This document shows, piece after piece, positions 8,597-15,161 of a stretch of 64,000 bases of DNA (its first letter is position 1; every line of letters begins with the position of its first letter). The stretch comes from Lentisphaerota bacterium (GTDB lineage Bacteria > Verrucomicrobiota > Lentisphaeria > Oligosphaerales > JABHEG01). The notes beneath the pieces were generated by a model. It was given only the letters and a program-made list of their open reading frames with translations, searched no databases and had not been told where the DNA came from. The DNA is taken from the NCBI GenBank assembly GCA_018676675.1, contig JABHEG010000217.1, forward strand, positions 119,685 through 183,684. The letters are read 5' to 3'. Position numbers and translations under genes: made by a program.

Positions 8597-8640
8597 GGGA
8601 TTTCTTCTCCCCTTGTCCGGCAATATCGAGAGCGGAAGTC

Positions 8641-9690
8641 ATGGCGGAAAACGAAATCAGACTCCCCGATACGAGTAAGCTGGTGGTGAGCAGTTCGCCG
8701 CACTACCACGACAGCATCGACGTACGGAAAGTGATGCTGCTGGTGATTGTGGCGTTGCTCCCCGCGTGTGCGTCCGGCGTGGTCATTTTTGGGCTCCGTG
8801 CCCTTTTTGTCCTGGCTGTCTGCGCGGTGAGTTGCATGGCCTTCGAGGCGCTCTTCACAAAGATGATGGACCGGCCCGCAAGCACGCGTGACTGCAGTGC
8901 CTTGCTGACCGGGATTCTCCTCGGGATGAACCTCTCGGTGGGGACGCCGTGGTGGGTCTGTGTCATCGGTGCTTTGCTGGCCATCGGCATCGGCAAGATG
9001 ATCTACGGTGGATTGGGTTACAACCCGTTCAACCCCGCTCTGGTGGGCCGCGTTGGACTGCTTATCGCATTTCCCGGAACCATGACGACCTGGCTCAAAC
9101 CGATTCCCGGGGACTTCTCCTACGGGACAGCGGCCTCCGACGCGCTGACGACCGCGACGCCTCTGGGGCTCCTCGGGATGACCAAAGCATGGGATCCCAG
9201 TGAGGTCATGCGGGCCGGTGACCATGCGATCAGCTACCTGGACTGCTTCTGGGGGAATGTTGGCGGCTGCATCGGTGAGACCTCAGCCTTCGCACTCCTG
9301 ATCGGAGGCATCTTCCTGATCGTTCTGCGCCTGATCCGCTGGCAGGTTCCTGTCTGCTACATCGGGACCGTCACGATCATTACTGGAATCACGCACATCG
9401 CGAACCCCGAAACCTATGCCCCTCCGATGTTTCACATCCTCGTCGGTGGGCTGTTCATTGGCGCCTTCTTCATGGCGACGGACATGGTCACCTCCCCCAT
9501 GAGTGCCCGCGGGGCCGTTATATTCGGCGTCGGTTGCGGGCTTGTGACCTGCGTCATACGGCTTTGGGGAAGCTATCCGGAAGGCGTCAGCTTCGCAATT
9601 CTGTTCATGAACGCACTTACTCCCCTTATTGATCGGTATACTGCCGGACGTCCCTTCGGCGTGGCTCGCAGCATAGAGGCGAAGGCATGA
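8641..9690 (+). CDS. rnfD: RnfD, flavinylated membrane subunit of the Rnf complex
   Basis: 349 aa, multiple membrane helices. Recognised by SSSPHYHDSIDVRKVML near the start, GYNPFNPALVGRVGLLIAFP and ATDMVTSPMSARGAVIFG. FMN is normally attached covalently to Thr in an [S/T]GAT motif; here the site reads DALTTATPL with Thr 173 in the expected place and the glycine replaced by Thr. The start 8641 fits the conserved N-terminus. The longer frame beginning at 8485 overlaps rnfC and was rejected. It overlaps rnfG by 4 bases. Confidence 0.95.
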   Translation: MAENEIRLPDTSKLVVSSSPHYHDSIDVRKVMLLVIVALLPACASGVVIFGLRALFVLAVCAVSCMAFEALFTKMMDRPASTRDCSALLTGILLGMNLSVGTPWWVCVIGALLAIGIGKMIYGGLGYNPFNPALVGRVGLLIAFPGTMTTWLKPIPGDFSYGTAASDALTTATPLGLLGMTKAWDPSEVMRAGDHAISYLDCFWGNVGGCIGETSAFALLIGGIFLIVLRLIRWQVPVCYIGTVTIITGITHIANPETYAPPMFHILVGGLFIGAFFMATDMVTSPMSARGAVIFGVGCGLVTCVIRLWGSYPEGVSFAILFMNALTPLIDRYTAGRPFGVARSIEAKA

Positions 9691-10343
9691 AGGAAGCTCT
9701 CAAACTAAGTCTTGCTCTTACACTGACGTGCGTGATCGCTTCGAGCGTACTCGCGTTCGCCAACACCAAGACGAAAACCAAGCGCGACGAGGCCGAGATG
9801 ACTCAGCGCGCGAAAGCCCTGAGCAGTGTGCTGCCTGAGTTCGACAACCAGCCCATGGCCGCCCCGGTGACGCTCGAAGTCGACGGCGAAACATTCACCT
9901 TTTACCTGGCTATGAAGGGGAAGGCACTTGTGGGAATCGCCGGTGAAGGGACATCCGGACGTGGCTTCGGTGGCGATGTTTCCGTGCTGGTTGGGCTTGA
10001 ACCAAACGGCAAACTCGGCACGATTGTTGTGACCGGCCACAAGGAAACGCCGGGACTGGGGACACAGGCCACCGACCGCAAAGCCGTCCGCTCATTCTGG
10101 AGCCTCTTCTGTGGCTGTTCCGGCGATGCGCCTGCTACAGGATTGGCCCCCTGTGCGTTTCTGGATCAGTTCACTGACCAAGCCCTGGTCGCGTCCGGTG
10201 GACCATTCACGGTCAAGCAGGACAGTGGCGCTCTGGATGCCGTGTCCGGCGCGACGGTCACGAGCCGGGCTGTGGCCGACGCCGTTAGTAAGATCAGCGC
10301 GGCTTTTGCCGCGAATCGGGCTGCCATCGCGAAGGCCGAGTAA
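9687..10343 (+). CDS. rnfG: RnfG, flavinylated periplasmic subunit of the Rnf complex
   Basis: 218 aa. An N-terminal membrane anchor (LSLALTLTCVIASSVLAF) is followed by the FMN-binding domain. The signature GHKETPGLG precedes the covalent flavinylation site DAVSGATVTS, with T190 as the FMN acceptor. Flavinylation would need an ApbE transferase, which is not in this window. An inserted segment with FCGCSGDAPATG adds two cysteines not usual in the family. The start overlaps rnfD (ATGA). Confidence 0.95.
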   Translation: MKEALKLSLALTLTCVIASSVLAFANTKTKTKRDEAEMTQRAKALSSVLPEFDNQPMAAPVTLEVDGETFTFYLAMKGKALVGIAGEGTSGRGFGGDVSVLVGLEPNGKLGTIVVTGHKETPGLGTQATDRKAVRSFWSLFCGCSGDAPATGLAPCAFLDQFTDQALVASGGPFTVKQDSGALDAVSGATVTSRAVADAVSKISAAFAANRAAIAKAE

Positions 10344-10384
10344 CGTCGCTCGGTATAGCCGACAAGCTCACGAGGAATGCGAGC

Positions 10385-11059
10385 ATGAAGCTGTGGAAAG
10401 AGTTCACTAAGGGAATCTGGGCCGAGAACCCGGTGCTTGTTCTCGTGCTGGGCATGTGCCCGACGCTTGCCGTCACGAGCAGCATCAAGAATGGTCTCGG
10501 GATGGGGGTTGCGACGTGTTTCGTGCTCCTGGGGAGCAACGGGGTGATTTCGTTGGTCCGGAACATCGTTCCGAAAAAGGTCCGTATCCCGATTTACATC
10601 GTGGTCATCGCCACGTTTGTGACGCTGGTCGAGATGCTTATGAAGGCGTATGCACCGGCCGAACTCAACGAGGCACTGGGCATTTTTATCCCGCTGATCG
10701 TGGTGAATTGCATCGTCTTGGGGCGGGCTGAAGCGTTCGCCTCGAAGAACGGTCTGGTGGCGTCAATCGTTGACGCGCTTGGGATGGGGGCAGGGTTCAC
10801 CCTTGCTCTGATGGCCCTAGGCGGCGTCCGTGAGTTTCTCGGTAACGGCACGCTCTTCGAGATGCAGGTTGTTCCGGGATGGCCTCCGTTCCTGCTGATG
10901 AAATTTGCTCCCGGCGCATTTATCGTGCTGGGCCTGTTCCTGGCCGGCATGAACAAGATTATGATGCGCAAAGCGCAGCGTGAAGGCCGTACGTTCTCCG
11001 CTCCTGCTGAGATGAACTGTGCCCACTGCCGCATCTGCGATCTAAGCCGCGACGCGTAA
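10385..11059 (+). CDS. rnfE: RnfE, membrane subunit of the Rnf complex with Cys-rich tail
   Basis: 224 aa. It shows the RnfE/RnfA family fold: MKLWKEFTKGIWAENPVLV, LGMCPTLAVTSS, then IPLIVVNCIVLGRAEAFA. Six helices are expected, inverted relative to RnfA. The C-terminal tail after the last helix ends in EMNCAHCRICDLSRDA, giving three cysteines in CxxCxxC spacing; I do not recall this from proteobacterial RnfE. It is the last rnf gene, and the next open frame begins at the overlapping TAATG. Confidence 0.93.
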   Translation: MKLWKEFTKGIWAENPVLVLVLGMCPTLAVTSSIKNGLGMGVATCFVLLGSNGVISLVRNIVPKKVRIPIYIVVIATFVTLVEMLMKAYAPAELNEALGIFIPLIVVNCIVLGRAEAFASKNGLVASIVDALGMGAGFTLALMALGGVREFLGNGTLFEMQVVPGWPPFLLMKFAPGAFIVLGLFLAGMNKIMMRKAQREGRTFSAPAEMNCAHCRICDLSRDA

Positions 11060-11278
11060 TGGCGTCGGGCGCAAATAGCGAGCCCACCCCCGGGCCAGTC
11101 TTCGATGAGGCTTCGTCCGGGACGGCAAAAGGCGATGCCGAGTATCGTCGTTGGCGTCCCAGCCCAGAAACTGGACACCGGGCGCTTGTGCGGGTACCTG
11201 TACGATACAGACCATCGACTGAAGATTTCGGCACGGATTGAGAACGACTTCCTCTACGGAAAGCGAGGACATCAGTAG
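11059..11278 (+). pseudogene. Possible small gene with a frameshift, between rnfE and nfeD
   Basis: A 60-codon frame starts at the TAATG overlap with rnfE, but its second half has poor codon use. A second frame, open from ATG 11135 to TAG 11278 (47 aa), has good codon use after about 11155 and protein-like sequence (KLDTGRLCGYLYDTDHRLKI). Joined, they would make a protein of about 73 aa. It may be a frameshifted gene, a sequencing error, or two small overlapping ORFs. I recognise no family. Confidence 0.3.
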
Positions 11279-11746
11279 ATGTCAGTTGGCCTAATCGCGG
11301 CAATGATCGTTGCAGGGCTGCTCCTCGTGTTCGCCGAGGTGTTCATCCCCGGCGGCGTCTTGGGCGTCGTTGGTGGGATTCTCCTGCTTGTCGGGGTCGG
11401 GGGCGCCTTTGGGCATAGCGTACTTTGGGGAAGTGTCCTGTTCGTGGGCGTTGTCATCTTTGGGGGCGTTGGGTTCTACTACTGGATTACCTATTTTCCC
11501 AGTAGCCGAATGGGCAGGAAGCTTATCCTGGACACCAACGGGAAGGACTGGCACAGCTTTGACGACACGGCTCAGGATCTGCTGGGCAAGGAAGGCGTGG
11601 CGCACTCCAAGCTGCGCCCGGTCGGGACGGCGATTATCGAGGGGAAACGTCTTGATGTGATGACACGCGGCGAGATGATTGAGCGGCGTGCGGCCATTCG
11701 TGTAATCGATGTTGAAGGTAACAAGGTAACCGTGGTCCGGGCATGA
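11279..11746 (+). CDS. NfeD-like membrane protein
   Basis: 155 aa. Two or three N-terminal membrane helices with the NfeD hallmark AEVFIPGGVLGVVGGILLL are followed by a small beta-barrel (OB-fold) domain ending VMTRGEMIERRAAIRVIDVEGNKVTV. NfeD proteins pair with SPFH/flotillin proteins in membrane microdomain organisation, and the next gene is a flotillin-like protein, the standard arrangement. This is the short form without the ClpP-like protease domain. The ATG at 11279 directly abuts the small ORF before it. Confidence 0.88.
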   Translation: MSVGLIAAMIVAGLLLVFAEVFIPGGVLGVVGGILLLVGVGGAFGHSVLWGSVLFVGVVIFGGVGFYYWITYFPSSRMGRKLILDTNGKDWHSFDDTAQDLLGKEGVAHSKLRPVGTAIIEGKRLDVMTRGEMIERRAAIRVIDVEGNKVTVVRA

Positions 11747-11807
11747 TGAACGGCTGGCCGTTCACAGCTCCGCAGGCCGGGAATTAGAGACACAGGAGGC
11801 GTGACGT

Positions 11808-12824
11808 ATGCAGTGGTTAGTATTTGGCTTGGTGTTCCTTCTCTTCGTACTCATGGTGTGTGGGTTCATTTTCCTGTACTTCTTCAGTGTCTGGATCCGT
11901 GCCAAAGCATCTCAGGCCCCCGTCAAGATCACCACTCTGATCGGTATGAAGCTGCGGCGCGTGGCCCCGTCGTTGATCGTCGAAGCGCTGATTCGGCTGA
12001 AGAAGGCCGGTCTCCTTGAGGTCGACACTGACGGCCTCGAGGCTCACTATCTGGCTGGGGGTGACGTCCTGAACGTAGTTAACGCACTGATCGCTGCTGA
12101 CAAGGCCGGGATCGCCCTCAATTTCCAGCGTGCGGCCGCTATTGATCTGGCCGGACGTGACGTTTTCGATGCGGTTCGTGTGAGTGTGAACCCTCGGGTT
12201 ATCGATTGTCCGGATCCTGCCAAGGGACGGACGACCATCGACGCCGTGGCCAAGGACGGCATCCAGCTCAAGGCAAAGGCCCGAGTTACCGTCCGAGCCA
12301 ATCTTGAGCGTTTGGTCGGTGGTGCCACTGAAGAGACGATCATCGCCCGTGTGGGTGAAGGCATTGTCACGACCATCGGGTCGGCGACAACCTACGCTGA
12401 GGTGTTGGAGAACCCTGACAGCATTTCCGAACGTGTGTTGGACAAGGGGCTGGACAGCGGAACGGCGTTCGAGATCCTCTCGATTGATATCGCTGACGTG
12501 GACGTGGGCAACAACATCGGCGCCCAACTGCAGGCTGACCAAGCCGAAGCAGACATGCGCGTCGCTCAGGCCAAGGCAGAGACGAGACGTGCGATGGCGG
12601 TCGCCGAGGAACAGGAGATGAAGGCTCGGGTCCAGGAGATGCAGGCCAAGGTTGTCGCCGCTCAGGCAGAGGTCCCCTTGGCCATGGCCTCAGCGTTACG
12701 TGACGGAAACCTCGGTGTGCTCGACTACTACCGCATGGAGAACATCAACGCTGACACTGAGATGCGAACCAAGATCATCGGGGCTGACACTGACGGCACG
12801 ACTGATCCTGAACGCCCTGAGTAG
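11808..12824 (+). CDS. floA: Flotillin-like protein FloA
   Basis: 338 aa. An N-terminal hydrophobic anchor (residues about 3-30) is followed by the FloA/YqfA family body: KITTLIGMKLRRVAP, the SPFH-type domain with LKAKARVTVRANLERLVGGATEET, and the coiled-coil region rich in AEADMRVAQAKAETRRAMAVAEEQ. It ends in the MASALRDGNLGVLDYYRMEN segment. It is a membrane-raft scaffold protein. GGAGG about 8 bases upstream supports the start. The partner NfeD lies just upstream. Confidence 0.93.
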   Translation: MQWLVFGLVFLLFVLMVCGFIFLYFFSVWIRAKASQAPVKITTLIGMKLRRVAPSLIVEALIRLKKAGLLEVDTDGLEAHYLAGGDVLNVVNALIAADKAGIALNFQRAAAIDLAGRDVFDAVRVSVNPRVIDCPDPAKGRTTIDAVAKDGIQLKAKARVTVRANLERLVGGATEETIIARVGEGIVTTIGSATTYAEVLENPDSISERVLDKGLDSGTAFEILSIDIADVDVGNNIGAQLQADQAEADMRVAQAKAETRRAMAVAEEQEMKARVQEMQAKVVAAQAEVPLAMASALRDGNLGVLDYYRMENINADTEMRTKIIGADTDGTTDPERPE

Positions 12825-12878
12825 ATCCCTCCGTGGTTGCATCGCAGCGACTGACGTCTCTAGGAGAAAGGAATTCTG

Positions 12879-13493
12879 ATGGCTGGTGGTAGAGATCCGG
12901 GATTCATTCTCTACATCCTGTTCATCGTGGTGATGGGGGGTGTCGGGGTGATCAAGAACGTCCTGCGGCAGAAGGCACAGGCTGACCAGAAGAGACGCCG
13001 TGCGGGGAAGACCCGTTCGCCTGAGGATGAGTGGGAAGGCTGGGAAACGGTCACGGCTGCTCCGCCGCGACCTGCTCCCCCGCCGCCTCCAGCGGCGCCA
13101 CGGCCGTCGTCCAAGGTCGAGGCCATTCTGCAGGAGTTGGAACGGAAGGAGCGAGCCAAGGCTTCTCCGCCGTCTCCCCCGCCTCCTCCCCCTGCCAAGG
13201 CGAGCTCCCTGAGCGGTGCCGGCGCCAAATCCTCCAAGAGGCGCTATCTGAGCAGCGAGACGCCGGGCTCCGGTTCGTCCCTCCGGCAGCACACCCCGCG
13301 GGCGAACAAGACCGAGCGTGAACTCATGAGTGAAGCGCTGACGACCGCCTTCCCTGCCGGCGTGAAGCGTGCCCGGGAGGCGAGCAGAGGGCAGGCACGA
13401 CCAATTGTTCTCAACGTGAGGGGGCGCAGGAATCTCCGCCAGGGAATCCTGTTCGCGGAAGTTCTTGCCCGGCCGCGTGCCTTTGATCTGTAG
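12879..13493 (+). CDS. Proline-rich single-pass membrane protein, conserved downstream of floA
   Basis: 204 aa. An N-terminal membrane helix (FILYILFIVVMGGVGVI) is followed by a basic stretch, then two low-complexity proline runs (PPRPAPPPPP near 61-75, SPPSPPPPPP near 98-108). The C-terminal segment is NLRQGILFAEVLARPRAFDL. I recall short proteins with a similar final motif (roughly LRxAxVLxEILGPPRAL) next to floA in planctomycete-type genomes, which suggests a role with FloA/NfeD, but no function is known to me. AGGAGAAAGG lies just upstream of the ATG. Confidence 0.7.
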   Translation: MAGGRDPGFILYILFIVVMGGVGVIKNVLRQKAQADQKRRRAGKTRSPEDEWEGWETVTAAPPRPAPPPPPAAPRPSSKVEAILQELERKERAKASPPSPPPPPPAKASSLSGAGAKSSKRRYLSSETPGSGSSLRQHTPRANKTERELMSEALTTAFPAGVKRAREASRGQARPIVLNVRGRRNLRQGILFAEVLARPRAFDL

Positions 13494-13620
13494 CCACGCC
13501 TCGGGACGGCTCCGCTGAACCATCCCGACATGCTGGTGGACCGACGGATCTGAGCGCAGTGGGGTGGCGTCAGAGGCATCCTTCCATCACGTAATTGCCA
13601 TCCCCGAGGAGACGTACCCC

Positions 13621-14034
13621 ATGGACGACTGCATCTTCTGCAAGATCATTGCCGGTGACATCCCGTCCGAGTGTGTCTTGAGCACCGAGGCCGCATTCGC
13701 TTTCATGGACATTGGTCCCCTGGCAGCGGGGCACTGTCTTCTGATCCCTAGAAGCCATTACGAGACGGTAGACCAGATGCCGGCTGAGGAAGCAGCGGCC
13801 GTTCTGGGCGAGCTTCCTGCTCTGGTCAAGGCTGTGCAGACTGCAACCGGCTGTAAAGGCGTGAATGTTCTGCAAAACAACGGGCGAGTCGCCAACCAGC
13901 TCGTCCCGCACGTGCATTTTCACATCATTCCGCGCAATCCCAACGACGCCTGGTCCTTCAACTGGCCGGCCGGCGAATACACCGGCGATCACATGGCTGA
14001 GCTCGGGGACGCGATCCGCAAAGCGCTAAGTTAG
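13621..14034 (+). CDS. HIT-family nucleotide hydrolase
   Basis: 137 aa. The signature is MDDCIFCKIIAGDIPSE at the start and the catalytic histidine triad HVHFHIIPR (H97, H99, H101). The family hydrolyses nucleoside 5'-phosphoramidates and dinucleoside polyphosphates. The start 13621 is set by the conserved DCIFCKI N-terminus with GAGGA upstream at 13606-13610; a GTG at 13564 gives a non-conserved extension. Length is normal for bacterial HIT proteins. Confidence 0.93.
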   Translation: MDDCIFCKIIAGDIPSECVLSTEAAFAFMDIGPLAAGHCLLIPRSHYETVDQMPAEEAAAVLGELPALVKAVQTATGCKGVNVLQNNGRVANQLVPHVHFHIIPRNPNDAWSFNWPAGEYTGDHMAELGDAIRKALS

Positions 14035-14051
14035 TGCCTGAACGGAAAACC

Positions 14052-14129
14052 AGCGGTCGAGGGCGATCGCCCTCCAACGGGATTGCCGCGAGCGGTGCCT
14101 TCAGCCTGGAGCGGCCGCCCTCGACCGCT
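14052..14129. repeat. Nested palindromic element after the HIT gene
   Basis: A 14-base inverted repeat (AGCGGTCGAGGGCG at 14052-14065 with its exact complement at 14116-14129) encloses part of a perfect 16-base palindrome, GAGGGCGATCGCCCTC (14059-14074). It may be an extragenic palindrome or terminate transcription of the HIT gene. No T-run follows. Confidence 0.6.
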
Positions 14130-14269
14130 TGAACTCACCAAGTAGGCCTTTCCGCGCAGGCGCTTGGCTAGTCCGGTGTTGAACAGCTCGCGATCTCGCC
14201 TATCTTGTCAGAGGTGTATTCCCTGTGGACTCACGCGCTGACCCGGTTGGCAACCGATCTGGAGATACC

Positions 14270-15154
14270 ATGATGAAACCCTTTCTTATCCTGTGGCTTA
14301 GCCTGCTGTCTGTCATTGCTTTCACGCCCTGCCACCTGACCGCCGCTGATGGTGACGGTGAGAAGCCCAAAGCCGAGGAAGCAAGTGAGGACGGGGCCGC
14401 TGAGGAAGGACAGGATGAGCAGGCCGCAGACGAGACGAAGGCGGAAGACGACCAGTCTGCTTCGGCAACGGTGGCCGAGCCGGCTGTCGAGGAAGAGAGT
14501 CTGGAACTCCCTGTCCCGATTCAGTGTGGCACACTGACCAATGCCATTCTAAGTGAATCCGGCATGAACTGGGTTGTGATTGCGGACGCGTTGCGTGCGA
14601 AGCAGTTTGAGGCTCCGGGAATGATCATCGGTGATGCAACCGAGATCCGGACGCCGGGAGAGGACAAGACCTTTGCTCTGCTTACGGTTGAGGTGGCTCC
14701 GGGACGCAGCATCGGCCGTCAAGATTACGTATTGAAGTCCGACGGCGAAACGCACGACTGTCTGGCTATCAGGCCCGGCGGTGTGGATACCTACGATTTC
14801 CGCCGCTGGCAAATCGAAGCGAAAGGCACTCCCCAGACCGTGACGCTGTTGTTCGAGATCCCTTCGGACACGACCGATGGGGAGCTTACATTTACGCTGG
14901 GGACGACCGTTCCGCAGCCGCCAGTGCCCCTGAGCTTTGCCGAGGAATACGAGCCCGCAGCCGGAGGGACAGCTCCTGAAGCTGCGAGTGAACCTGCTCC
15001 GGAGACGCCCGCAGCCGATGACGGCGAGTCTGCGGATGAGGCATCGACCGAGGCAAAGGAACCTGCCGCAAAGCCTGCCGCAGAGCCCGCTGCAAAGCCT
15101 GCCGCGAAGAAGCCTGCCGCGAAGAAACCTGCTGCCGACGACGACTGGAACTGA
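14270..15154 (+). CDS. Secreted protein with acidic N-terminal linker and Lys/Ala/Pro C-terminal tail
   Basis: 294 aa. A signal peptide (MMKPFLILWLSLLSVIAF to CHLTAADG; a lipobox-like CH is possible but weak) is followed by about 65 residues of Glu/Asp/Ala-rich low complexity. A globular domain follows (residues about 85-220, IQCGTLTNAILSES through VTLLFEIPSDTTDGELTFTL) with the look of a beta-sandwich. A second acidic stretch leads to a tail of repeated AAKPAA/KKPAA and a final DDDWN. No family recognised. GGAG at 14261-14264 supports 14270. The stop lies 7 bases from the end of the convergent giant gene. Confidence 0.7.
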   Translation: MMKPFLILWLSLLSVIAFTPCHLTAADGDGEKPKAEEASEDGAAEEGQDEQAADETKAEDDQSASATVAEPAVEEESLELPVPIQCGTLTNAILSESGMNWVVIADALRAKQFEAPGMIIGDATEIRTPGEDKTFALLTVEVAPGRSIGRQDYVLKSDGETHDCLAIRPGGVDTYDFRRWQIEAKGTPQTVTLLFEIPSDTTDGELTFTLGTTVPQPPVPLSFAEEYEPAAGGTAPEAASEPAPETPAADDGESADEASTEAKEPAAKPAAEPAAKPAAKKPAAKKPAADDDWN

Positions 15155-15161
15155 GTCGACC

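Noticed and set aside
7259..8623. 454-codon minus-strand frame across rnfC
   Set aside because: Complete antisense of rnfC with no recognisable domain; rnfC is certain.
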